DNA from: Bidens hawaiensis
Lineage: Eukaryota > Streptophyta > Magnoliopsida > Asterales > Asteraceae
NCBI GenBank assembly: GCA_021521415.1
Contig: JAIQDT010001935.1
Span: 28,589 to 92,588, forward strand
DNA: 64,000 nt
Direction of reading: 5' to 3'
This document shows positions 33,506-43,789 of this stretch, piece after piece (positions within the stretch are counted from its first letter, which is position 1; each line of letters opens with the position of its first letter). The notes beneath the pieces are model-generated. The model worked only from the letters and a program-made list of their open reading frames with translations. It did not search any database and was not told the origin of the DNA. The translations under genes were made by a program, and so were the position numbers.

Positions 33506-34524
33506 TTACTTAAACAAACTAGGGTAGAACTTGCGCATCTCATCCTCAGCTTCCAAAGTAGCATCCGATCCTTTGCGATGTTTCCATATCACTTTTACCA
33601 AAGGTATAACCTTGTGACAAAGCTGCTTCTCCTTGCGATCAACGATCTCTATCAGTTGCTCGATGTAGTTCAATTGTTCATCAACCTCAATGTCCATCAA
33701 CAGCACGTGAGACGTGTCATCAGCTAGACACTTCCTCATATGAGAAGCATGGAAGGTTGAATGAATTCCTTCTAACTCATCGGGTAAATCCAGCTTATAA
33801 GCTACTTCACCCACGCGATCTACAATCTTAAACGGTCCAATGTACCTTGGACTCAACTTCCCTCTTTTCCTAAAACGGATACTCCCTTTCCAAGGCGAGA
33901 CCTTAAGCATCACATTGTCACCAACGTTAAACTCATTTGGTCGTCGCCGCTTATCTGTATAAGAATTTTGTCTGTCTTGAGCGGCTTTCATTCTTGCTTT
34001 AATCTGATCGAACTTTGAAGACGTTTCTTGAACCACTTCTAGGCTTCCCATTTATTTCTGACCAATCTCCCCCCAACACACCGGGGTTCTACATCGTCTT
34101 CCATAAAGCATCTCAAATGGTGGCATACCAATACTGGAATGGTAACTGTTGTTATAGAAGAACTCTGCTAAATGCAGGTGATCATCCCAACTTCCACCAA
34201 AGTCTAAAACACAATTTGGATCGTCCTTTCAGACTGCCCATCGGTTTGAGGATGATACGCCGTACTGATGTTCAATCTTGTCCCCATAGCTTCATGGAAC
34301 TTCTTCCAAAACCTCGAAGTAAACCGTGTATCTCTATCAGACACGATGGATAACGGTACTCCATGTTTAGATACAACCTCTTTTATGAACAAGCTCGCTA
34401 ACGTTTCTGTCGATATAGCCTCTCGTATAGGCAGAAAGTGAGCACTCTTGGTCAAGCGGTCCACAATCACCCAGATGGTATCATGTTGCTTAGCTGTACG
34501 AGGTAGCTTAGTTATGAAATCCAT
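33506..34524 (-). pseudogene. C: integrase core, C-terminal domain and chromodomain-like tail
   Basis: Integrase core residues are visible: MDFITKLPR (first Asp), [13 protein letters not shown] (second Asp) and [10 protein letters not shown] (Glu), so the DDE triad is intact. A one-base frameshift lies near 34204. The frame then gives LAEFFYNNSYHSSIGMPPFE, GRRCRTPVCWGE and an in-frame TAA at about 34052. After that come MLKVSPWKGSIRF, LSPRYIGPFKIVDRVG and the tail VIPLVKVIWKHRKGSDATLE, which matches the degenerate group-II chromodomain of Tekay/Del elements. It catalysed cDNA insertion; this copy cannot be translated through. An in-frame stop also separates it from the RNase H part upstream. 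Confidence 0.88.
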
Positions 34525-34542
34525 AGTGATGTGTTCCCATTT

Positions 34543-35733
34543 TCACTCTGGTATCTCTAGAGGCTGCATTTTTCCATAAGGCTTCTGATGTTCGGCTTTG
34601 ACTTGTAAGCAAGTTGAGCACTTACTGACATAATCTACTACCTCATTCTTCATTCCCAGCCACCAATAGTCTCTTTTTAAATCTTGATACATCTTAGTAG
34701 CTCCTGGATGAATCGAATATCTTGACTTATGAGCCTCATCTAAGATTTGACCTCTGAGATCTCCATGGCGTGGAATCCACATACGGTCGAATCTAGTCTT
34801 AACACCATGAGTGTTTTCCATTAACTCGTCTTGCTGGCCATAAATCCTTTCTTTCTTAACTAATCCTTCATCTACTAGCACCTCTGACTGTACCTTGACA
34901 ATCTCTTCAAAAAGACTTGAGTTCATAATCAGCTGGTATGACTTTACTGTTGCAAGGACTTCCTCGTTCTTACGGCTTAGCGCATCGGCGACCACAGTAG
35001 CTTTACCGGGGTAGTACTTGATCTCACAGTCGTAATCCTTTATCAATTCTAACCATCTTCTCTGCCTCATGTTCAATTCCTTCTGCTCAAAGAAATACTT
35101 TAAACTCTTATGATCTGTATAAATAGTACACTTAGTACCATACAGGTAATGCCTCCATATCTTTAAGGCATGCACTACTGCCGCTAGCTCTAAATCATGC
35201 GTCGGATAAGTACTCTCGTGGACTTTCAACTGTCTAGACGCGTAAGCTATCACCTTCCCTCGTTGCATCAACATGCAACATAGCCCTTGATGCGAGGCAT
35301 CAGCACAAACAACTAAATCCTCATCACCATCGGGTAGAGCAAGGATTGGAGCTTGCGTGAGTCTCTTATTTAATTCCTCAAAGGCTTCTTCTTGAAAGTT
35401 TCCCCAACTGAATACTATCGACTTTTGGGTCATACCGCTCAGCGGTGCGGCTATCTTGGAGAAACCTTCGATGAATCTCCTATAGTAGCCAGCTAACCCT
35501 AGGAAGCTTCGTATATCAGTCGGATTCTGCGGAGTCTTCCAATTCGTTATCGCTTCAATCTTAGCTGGGTCCACGGTAATCCCTTCCGGATTAATCACGT
35601 GACCTAAAAATTGAACTTCTCTTAACCAGAACGCGCACTTCGAAAACTTAGCATACAACTTCTCTTTCTTCAGAGTCTCCAATACCTCTCTCAGATGCTC
35701 AGCATGGTTAGACTTGCTCTTTGAATAAATCAA
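34543..35733 (-). pseudogene. C: reverse transcriptase C-terminal part, RNase H, integrase zinc finger
   Basis: A 396-residue frame. It has the RT connection ([29 protein letters not shown]), RNase H ([55 protein letters not shown]) and the integrase zinc-binding region ([33 protein letters not shown]). The RT active-site segment lies at the start of this frame and at the end of the next one upstream, because a one-base frameshift falls just before it. Termination at 34543 is an in-frame TGA before the integrase core. Confidence 0.9.
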
Positions 35734-36380
35734 TATATCATCAATGAAGACGATGACTTATCCAACATCGGCCGACACACCCTATTCATCATGTCCATAA
35801 ATGCTGCAGGAGCATTTGTTAGACCGAATGACATTACGAGGAAATCGTAGTGTCCATACCGCATTCGGAACGCTGTCTTATGGATGTCTGCTTCCTTAAC
35901 CTTCAGCTGATGATAGCCTGATCTAAGATCTATTCGTGAGAACCAACTTGAACCTTGCAGTTGGTCAAACAGATCATCAATCATTGGCAAAGGATATCTA
36001 TTCTTTACCGTAAGCTTATTCAACTCACGATAGTCTATGCACATTCTCATACTTCCATCCTTCTTCTTCATGAACAACACTAGTGCGCCCCACGGGGAAA
36101 CACTTGGTCTTATGAAACCTTTGTCGAGGAGTTCTTGCAGTTGGGACATCAATTCTTTCATTTCGGACGGTGCTAGACGGTAAGGCGCTTTCGCGACATG
36201 TTGGGCTCCTGGTACTAAATCTATTTGAAATTCTATCTCTCGCTCTGGTGGCAACCCCGTATGATCCTCAGGGAATACTTCTGGGTAGTCGCGCACAATA
36301 GGAACATCTTTCATTTCTTTCGTCTCGGCCGTAGCATTGACAACATACGCCAGGTAGGCACCGCACCCTCGCCTTAACAA
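35734..36380 (-). pseudogene. C: reverse transcriptase N-terminal part
   Basis: A 216-residue frame with [82 protein letters not shown] and [18 protein letters not shown]: the standard fingers/palm blocks of Ty3/gypsy RT. The frame slips near 35745-35755, and the expected F-x-D-D catalytic block continues in the next frame. It is continuous in frame with the protease upstream except for one TAG at 36384-36386. Confidence 0.9.
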
Positions 36381-36383
36381 ACC

Positions 36384-36833
36384 CTAAGCTTTTATCATCG
36401 AAATGACATTAAGCCCATAACTTTCCTTATCACCATAAACCGTCACCGCACTACCATCCAATGACTTTAACCTTATTATCCTACTCTTACATACTATCTG
36501 AGCCTCAAACTCAGACAACCAATCCATCCCCAAAACCACATCGAACCCTCCTAAAGTCATAACATACAAGGTAACAGGGAACTCATGTCCCTCCAATTCT
36601 ATCTTACAGTCCTTAACCATTTTCATTATTTTAACCGAAGTGTCACTAGCGGTTTCTACTATAAGAGTTTCTGACACTCGGCAACATTTCATTTTAGCTA
36701 GTTTACTAAATGGTGTGCCTACGAATATTTTGTTTGCGCCCGAATCAAATAATACAGAAGCGGAAACACCGTTCACTAGAAACGTACCTGTGACGACATC
36801 CGGAATCTGCTTGGCTTGTTCTTGGGTCAGCAT
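36384..36833 (-). pseudogene. C: aspartic protease
   Basis: Retropepsin with VLFDSGANKIFV (Asp-Ser-Gly-Ala active site intact), ELEGHEFPVTLYVM and FDVVLGMDWLSEF. The usual length for the domain is about 110-120 residues and this is complete. It follows gag after a frameshift and an in-frame TAA, and ends at TAG 36384, beyond which RT sequence continues in the same frame. Confidence 0.88.
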
Positions 36834-38106
36834 GTAGGCTCTAGCTCTTGGCCTAGCTTGATCGGCATCCTTCTTTCCACTACCTCCAGCTTCACCCTCG
36901 GTGCATTCTCTAGCAAAGTGGTCCGTCTTACCACACTTTTAACAATTGGACTTGGCGGTAATGTCCCACTTTTCCACACTTATAACAGGCATTCGACCCT
37001 AGCCTACACTCTCCAGCATGCATCTTTCCACACTTATGACATGTATCTGAACCCTTTCCCCACCTACACTCACCACTATGTGCCTTGCCACAAGTCTTGC
37101 ACGACCTGTTCTCCCTAACTCTCGGCTGCTTGATCTTAGGGTTCCACATCTGGGTACCGGGTCGTTTAGCAGGAGCGACCCATTTCTTCTCTTTCTTCTC
37201 GTCTCCCACCATCACATCATCCTCAGCCAGGTCTGCATAGACCATCTCTGCGAGTTCGATAGCAGAATCGAAAGTAGCAGGTTTACTTGTCCTGACTAAC
37301 ATGCGGACTCTCTGTGGTAATCCCCTCACATAACACTTGATTCTATTAGCCTCAGTGCTGACCATATCGGGTACCAACCTAGACATTCGATTGAACTCGG
37401 TGGTGTACTCACGATGTGTCATTGTCCCAGCTTTCAAGTTCAGGAACTTCATCTCTGCCCTCTCAACCTCGGCGTCAGCACAGAACTTCTTCATCACTAA
37501 TTCCTTCAGATCCTCCCACTTTATCGCTTTGATCTCTTCACGGTTCTTCCTCTGCTCCACACTCTCCCACCAACACATAGCCTCATCTTCAAATGATTGG
37601 GTGGCATAACCGACAGCATGGTCAGGACGACACTCGCTGATTCGGATAATTTTATCCATGGCGGTTATCCACTGAAGAGTAGCGATTGCGTCTCCTAAAC
37701 CAGTCAGCTTAGGCGGGTCACAACCTTTGAAGGACTTATAGTTGCAACTGTCTCGGCCCCTCTTCCTATCATCAACTTTCACAGACCTTACCTCACTTGA
37801 ATCACCCTTTTCCCTCTCATCATCTTTCCTACCATCACCACCTGCCCCTTCAGCAGTTCTTTCACGGCTTCCAGCAGACCCTCCAGGAGTTATATTCTTC
37901 ACAGCTGTAGCTACGGCTTGAACAATAGCTGCTTGAATCACGAGATCCAGTTGGACTCCTTCGTTGTTTTCCGGGTTTCTTCCAGCTGCGCTTCCTTCAG
38001 CTTCGGTGTTGGAAGCTGTCTCAACCGAAGGTTGCTGGACACGACGAGGCCTGCCGCGTCGTCCAGGGTGACCTCCAGCTCCAGGAATGTCTCCAGTTCC
38101 AGCCAT
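36834..38106 (-). pseudogene. C: Gag
   Basis: ATG at 38104-38106, MAGTGDIPGAGGHPGRRGRP. A charged, acidic linker is followed by the capsid-like retrotransposon gag domain (CNYKSFKGCDPPKLTGLGDA, WESVEQRKNREEIKAIKWED, EYTTEFNRMSRLVPDMV). Then comes an array of zinc knuckles of C-x2-C-x4-H-x4-C type: CKTCGKAHSGEC and CHKCGKMHAGEC, and a third starting CYKCGKVGH that is broken by a frameshift. Another half-knuckle (CGKTDHFAREC) appears in the next frame near 36900. It packages RNA in a virus-like particle (family knowledge). Confidence 0.9.
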
Positions 38107-38493
38107 CGTATTCTAAAAGGGAAAACACAAACATCATCACTCAATGAACTATTTAGTACAAGGATAGTAAGGCTAACAGGTAATAACAGTGGCCAGCTGT
38201 GATTAGCTGATCACGTTACTTTCCGTGTCCTATACACTTCCCTTTATGAGTCTATTTGTGCTGGTTCTACTTAAGCAGATAGTCAAATCAAACAATCAAT
38301 TATTCCTATCCCTGTCGTTCACATATATTTTCTTTCTCATTAACATATATCATTTAATCATACACTTTACCTTTACTGATCTTGCTTGAGCAACACATGG
38401 CATTCTTGAACTGGCACCTTCTTTCTTTTCTTACTTAAATACTATTCTCTGTTCGAGTCTAAGCATGTAGGATGCTTAAATCTCTCGAACTTT

Positions 38494-38506
38494 GCTCTGA
38501 TACCAA
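38494..38506 (-). promoter_or_regulatory. C: primer-binding site, tRNA-iMet type
   Basis: TTGGTATCAGAGC on the minus strand, 2 bp after the 5' LTR end. Confidence 0.9.
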
Positions 38507-39197
38507 CTTGTAAGGCCCCGTTATCGGTAGCCCTACTTTCTTGTTGGATTTACTCATAAACGCAGTTCTAAATATCAGAGTTAATTTAAACATTCGCGGA
38601 ACATTAAAAACTTTCATAAAACATTTAGTAACAATCCAAAACTTGTCTTAAACAAACAACTTGTCTTTCAAAAACAAATTAATTAAAACATATCACGTCT
38701 TGAGCCTTCTGATGCCAGCCTCTTATTCAATGCCACGTGTCCCCTAAATCGAGTTGCCTCATCCTACTCACCTGCGTGCATACTAAAAGTCAGATACGCT
38801 GAGTGAGTTCTAGTTAATCATACATTATACAATACACATAAACTTATATTCTTTCAATCATACTTTCATACTTTCTTTTGTACTAACTTGCTTTCATATC
38901 TTACGTTATAAAGAGCATTACGCCCTACATTCCTCGAGTATTATTAGGGCTCGGTACCCTCCTTCCTCGAGTATTATTAGGGCTCGGTACCCTCCTTCCT
39001 CGAGTATTATTAGGGCTCGGTACCCTCTTTCCTCGAGTATTATTAGGGCTCGGTACCCTCTTTCCTCGAATATTAGTAGGGTTCGGTTCCCTAGTTCTCG
39101 AATATTAGTAGGGTTCGATTCCCTCTTCGTTACCATACAACCATACATCATACCTCGAGTATTATTAGGGCTCGGTACCCTTTTCGTAACCATACAA

Positions 39198-39687
39198 TTT
39201 TGGTGCATTTTGTGACCGTCGCTATGCAATTTTGACCAGCGGAGACGCCATAGGCGAAGTTAGAACAACTTCGCCATAAGCGAAGTTAGAACAACTTCGC
39301 CTACTGGCCCAAGCCCAAGCCCGCGAAGTTGGTTATCTATATATATGTGTGTCTTGTTTAGGGTTTTGTATCCAGAAAGTTAGAGTTTTTGTGTTTCAGT
39401 TCAATTGTCTAGAGAGAAACAGAGAGGAAGAGTCGTGTGGGACGGCCCGAGGTAGAGCTCACCTCGGGTCGGCCGTGTCTTTGTTTATGTTCGGTTTGTA
39501 ATGTGGTTTGGTGATTATATGAAGGATCTGCAGATTCGTTATTCCATTCGTGTGTTTGTTCGTGTGTTTGTTTATGTGTAATCGTGTTCTTCGTCTTCTA
39601 CACCATTAAACGAGTCTAGGAGGATTCCGCACTCCTAGACCTTGTGCGGATCTCGTATCGATCAGCGACGCCCCATGGGGACTTACA
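39198..39687 (+). repeat. D: 5' LTR
   Basis: 490 bp, starting TTTTGGTGCATTTTG (family TGTTGGTGC, so the G of the terminal TG is mutated) and ending GGGGACTTACA. U3 holds two GCGAAGTTAGAACAACTTCGC hairpin copies and a TATA-like CTATATATATGTG. It lacks the ~70-bp prefix of the E LTR, and its U3 differs from that of the D 3' LTR. Confidence 0.85.
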
Positions 39688-39689
39688 AA

Positions 39690-39701
39690 TGGTATCAGAG
39701 C
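39690..39701 (+). promoter_or_regulatory. D: primer-binding site, tRNA-iMet type
   Basis: TGGTATCAGAGC, 2 bp after the 5' LTR. Confidence 0.9.
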
Positions 39702-40869
39702 CTTAGGCTCTTATGCTGTGGTTCGATATCTGTGTTTTGGTGTTTCTGGCACGTTTCTGATGAGTTTTTGGCCGAACAGCCGCCGTAGGAGAAGTTATTG
39801 GATTCAGGCGAAGTTGTCGCTAAAATTTTAGGGTTCTGGCGAAGTTGAATTTTAAGGCGAAGTTATAGCCAGGCGAAGTTAATGAGGGGTGAAGTTAATG
39901 AGGGGCGAAGTTGAATTTTAGGCGAAGTTGACTTTTGGGCGAAGTTGACTTTAGGCGAAGTTGACTTTTGGGCGAAGTTAAAAAAAAAAATTGTTGTTTG
40001 GAGTTTTCGTCTGTATGGCCAGGTGTACACGATTATTGTGAGACCGAAAGTGCTGTTCCGACAACGAGTGAAACTTGGTATCTCTTGGTCTTACGTGTGA
40101 ACAAATACGGGTCAACTCTGCATATGGAGTTGAAGTTGTGAATGGGATATTGATTGAAACTGAATATTGACACATATTTGGGTGTTTGTGGGCAAAGAAA
40201 TTGTTGTTGTTCGAGGTTGACCAACTGAAGAAAGTCAAATCGAACTGAAGGTTTTCGTCATTACTGGATTGCGATCAGAGCATATTATTTATGTTATTTT
40301 CAAGGCGTTCGAGAATTGGACCCTGTTACGATTTTGGAACAAGTTAGATTTAATCAGGAATTAATTTGTTTATGTTCTTTATCGTTATCCATGGTGATTG
40401 AAGATGCTTCGGATTAATTAATGGTCATGTGTGTTAGATTCTGTCAAGGTGGTTTTGTGATGAAATTGATCACTTGATGTTGAGTAGTTGAAGATTGAAC
40501 CTTATCTTACCATACAATTCCGACGTGTTGGTGAAGTCTTGGAGGGAGCCCAACATCACGTGTTGGTGAAGTTAGAAGAACTTCACGTGATTGGTTGAGA
40601 TGATCAGTTAGGCACGAGGATGCATGCATGTCAAAGACCTCCATCGATATAGTCGGAGAAGCTTACACTGAAGGGGAGATCTGATATGGAAGACGCCGGG
40701 TGATTGGTAGATTCGTGGAGTTTCAAGACAGTTTCAGACACGGCTGGTTGAAGACAGGATGGATGTTGCATGTATATGTGAAGTTCAAGTCTGAAGATCA
40801 CAGTGCAATCGAGTCCTACAAGAAGGAGCAAACAGATGATCATCAGTTAAGAGGGAGTCTGATACCATC
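39702..40869 (+). other. D: leader homologous to the E interior
   Basis: Non-coding. It follows the E interior (28448-29678) throughout, including the GCGAAGTT word array (39775-39980), a poly-A near 39980 and the block from GTGTACACGATTATTG to the AGAGGGAGTC tract at 40848-40857. Then, unlike E, TCTGATACCATC (40858-40869) lies before the U3-like segment. Confidence 0.8.
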
Positions 40870-41092
40870 TGTTGGTGCATGCTTTGTAATAGATGATCTT
40901 TTGTGTTTGTTAAAAATTAAGAGCAACGGTCAAAGGGGAGTCTGTTGGTGCATTTTGTGACCGTCGCTATGCAATTCTGACCAGCGGAGACGCCATAGGC
41001 GAAGTTAGAACAACTTCGCCTACTGGCCCAAGCCCAAGCCCGCGAAGTTGGTTATCTATATATATGTGTGTCTTGTTTTGGGTTTTGTATCC
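40870..41092 (+). repeat. D: stray U3 segment inside the leader
   Basis: About 223 bp matching the E-type LTR from TGTTGGTGCATG to GTATCCAGAAA, with the extra prefix and the internal AGGGGAGTCTGTTGG start. The match stops at about the expected U3/R boundary and goes straight into an A-run (41092-41104) and gag leader. R and U5 are missing. Confidence 0.8.
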
Positions 41093-41147
41093 AGAAAAAA
41101 AAAATTTAATACTTTCGTTGTGTTTTCGGGTCGTGTTTCTTTCAACG

Positions 41148-42476
41148 ATGACTTCAATAAACATTACGGAACTGGTGAAAATGGAGGTTGAAGCCGGTTC
41201 AGCAACTAAGGCTCCAAAAATGCTTAAGGGTACCGATTTCGTTGCTTGGAAAGATCGGTTTGAACAATATGTGAAATATCAAGATGCTAAGATGTGGGTG
41301 TGCATTCAAGATGGATACATTCCACCTACGGCCTTGTTTGAGGGTCATGAACAGATTAAGAAGTACAATAAGATGGAAGAGGAGGAAAAGAAGATGTATG
41401 AGGCAGAAAGTAAAGCTCATGCTGCAATAACGATGGCTCTTCCACAAGAGATTCTTCATACATTCAAGAAGTACAAAACTGCTAGAGAGCAATGGGAAGC
41501 ACTTGAAAATCGATATGAAGGTAATGTGGGGATACGTGCTTCCAAAACAAAGCTACTAAAAACCCAATTCTCTGTGTTCAAGTATCTGAAAAATGAATCA
41601 CTTGACGATATCATCACCAGATATTATCACTTGATGACCGAACTCAGCAATTACTCCATTGTATACAAAGAAGAGGAGATAGTAGAGAAACTTCTTGATG
41701 ATCTTCCACCGAAATGGGAAATGTATACGGTTTTGATGAGGGAGGATAAAGAATTTGCCAATATTGATCTTGAAACAGCAATCAATAAGTTACGAAATTT
41801 TGAGCTCAACATGGTTCGAAAGGAGACACCAACTGATCAGGTTCAGGATCCGGGAATGTATGATGCGAAAGTCTCTCCAAGTTCAAGTTCAAAATCAGAA
41901 TCGTCTGCCTACTACTCAAAGGGAGAATCAAACTCCAACTCAACTCGAGATGGTCATGTGATTCTCAATATGGACGGCGACGTATGTTTCGTAACTGGAG
42001 GTAGTAGTTCTTCAAAACCTCAAGCAACAACTGGTAATGTATCCTCAAACGTTCCGATCTACAATTACTCACAGATGCCCATGAGTGTTAAATCAGCTGA
42101 ACAGCAGTTTGCTCTCTATGCATCCTTCATTGCATCGTATGAAAACTACATCAAAGGTAAAATAGTCGACCCTGCAACTTTGGATGAAGACTATGATCAG
42201 ATCGATGCTGATGATTTAGAAGAGATGGATCTGCAGTGGCAGATGCCTATGATTGTAAGAAGGGTTAAAAGATTCATGAAGAAAACAGGTAGAAAGTTTG
42301 TTGGAGAAAGACCAGGGTTTGACAAATCAAAAGTTAGATGTTACAACTGTCAACAAAATGGTCACTTTGCCAAGGAATGTACAAATGAGAGAGTCGAACG
42401 TAGTCAGAACAGACCTGCACAACAGAATGGGGGAGGTAGTGAGAACAGGGCTATGGTATCTAGACAGAATGGTTGA
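41148..42476 (+). CDS. D: Gag, N-terminal part with first zinc knuckle
   Basis: I choose ATG 41148 ([14 protein letters not shown]) because upstream in-frame sequence is LTR-derived. It is 442 residues long. The Copia Gag core has [48 protein letters not shown] and [19 protein letters not shown] Ser-rich linker and an acidic region ([13 protein letters not shown]) follow, then a CCHC zinc knuckle [14 protein letters not shown] at residues 398-411. The frame ends at TGA 42474-42476, and the following codons continue in the same frame as the second part, so this stop probably replaced a sense codon. It packages element RNA (family knowledge). Confidence 0.88.
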   Translation: MTSINITELVKMEVEAGSATKAPKMLKGTDFVAWKDRFEQYVKYQDAKMWVCIQDGYIPPTALFEGHEQIKKYNKMEEEEKKMYEAESKAHAAITMALPQEILHTFKKYKTAREQWEALENRYEGNVGIRASKTKLLKTQFSVFKYLKNESLDDIITRYYHLMTELSNYSIVYKEEEIVEKLLDDLPPKWEMYTVLMREDKEFANIDLETAINKLRNFELNMVRKETPTDQVQDPGMYDAKVSPSSSSKSESSAYYSKGESNSNSTRDGHVILNMDGDVCFVTGGSSSSKPQATTGNVSSNVPIYNYSQMPMSVKSAEQQFALYASFIASYENYIKGKIVDPATLDEDYDQIDADDLEEMDLQWQMPMIVRRVKRFMKKTGRKFVGERPGFDKSKVRCYNCQQNGHFAKECTNERVERSQNRPAQQNGGGSENRAMVSRQNG

Positions 42477-43787
42477 TACAACTGGAACCTGCAAGTTGAG
42501 AAAGTGTTCGAACAGGCCAATTTGATAAACATAGAGACTGAAGGAAGTGAGAGGGAGACGGGAGAAAATCAAGCCTATATGGCAGAAGTCAACGATCAGC
42601 TCTCTGAGGTAAGTTCTGAACTTCTTTGCATGCAATGTGAAAATCTGTCTGAACAATTGAAAACAATAACTGATCAGTTTGTTAGTTTGGACGCACAATT
42701 TAAAACGTTAAAAGAAGATCATCACTATACTAAAACTAGAGAAAACAGTTACTCGGTAAAAATAAAAGCTAGTGAAAAGGATATCAGAAGTCTTAAAGCC
42801 AGTCTAGCTGATAAAATACAAGTAATTGATCTTAGTTATGAAGTGTTAGAAGTGAAAACCAAACTAATTGCTGAAAAAGATAAACAGATTGCTGATTACC
42901 AGGTAAAAGTGGTGGAACTAAACAGAAAAATTGAACAATTTAGAAATTCTTCAGCAATGCTTGATCACATTGTAAGTGTTCAACGTTCCCCAGTTAACAA
43001 AGGGGGAATTGGATTTTCTGAAGTTCCACCACCGTATAACCATAACTATACTTATAATCCTAGTAATCAGAAATTTGCTGATGTTGAGATTAATCAGACA
43101 GTTCCAGTCAAAATTTCGACTAAAGAACCTGAAGTTAGTAAAAGCGAAATGAGTAAGCCAATTCCAAATGTTAAGATTTCTGTTCCTAGTTCTGTCTCAT
43201 CAAATTCGGAAAAGTCATCCGAATCAGGTGAGATAAAGGAAGAGGTAACATTACTAAAACGGGGGGAGGAATATAAGCCTGATGAAAAGAGTTCTTCCCT
43301 AAATCCGTTCGTCCCACCGTATGTGAGAAAAATGGGTAGTAATGTAACCTCAACATCCGAAACAACTGTTGAGACGATAGTTGAACACAGGAGTTGTTTT
43401 AGATGCAATCAAGTAGGACACCTTATTGCTGATTGCCCTTTAAACCAGAGAAAATTTAGAGGAATGAGGCCTTCGAAAACTGAGTATAAAATGTATGGTA
43501 ATTATTATACTGGTAAGAATGCGAACCCACCAAACTTCAGACATTGGACAAATCCAAGATTTCAAAGAAATCGATCTCAGTTTTTCCCAGTTAAAAACCA
43601 AACCTACAATTATAATTCAGTTAATTCACTAAGGTTTGGAAGGCCTCATAGTCAATTCTCAAGAAGGTTTCCTTTCAGGACTTACAGAAATCATTCTCAA
43701 ACTGACTTTGGACAATCAAAATACGGGATGCCGTTTAACAGATTTAATACTGGTCTTGGGTCCCCAGATTTTAATCTTTTTCTTTAA
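42477..43787 (+). pseudogene. D: Gag, C-terminal part with coiled coil and second zinc knuckle
   Basis: In frame with the first Gag part after one stop. It starts with NLQVEKVFEQANLINIE and continues through a long heptad-rich coiled coil at about 42590-42960 (LSEQLKTITDQFVSLDAQF, KIKASEKDIRSLKASL). A polar Pro/Ser-rich region follows, then a second CCHC knuckle CFRCNQVGHLIADC at 43395, then a basic, Phe/Arg/Asn-rich tail. It ends at TAA 43785-43787. Pol lies in another frame directly after. A consensus donor (42609) and a strong acceptor (43795) flank most of this part and would join it to pol in frame. Confidence 0.75.
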
Positions 43788-43789
43788 CT

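Noticed and set aside
40631..41164. Short frames in the D leader, including an upstream extension of Gag at 41064
   Set aside because: The upstream extension translates LTR-derived sequence and an A-run; the Gag start at 41148 fits the family N-terminus.
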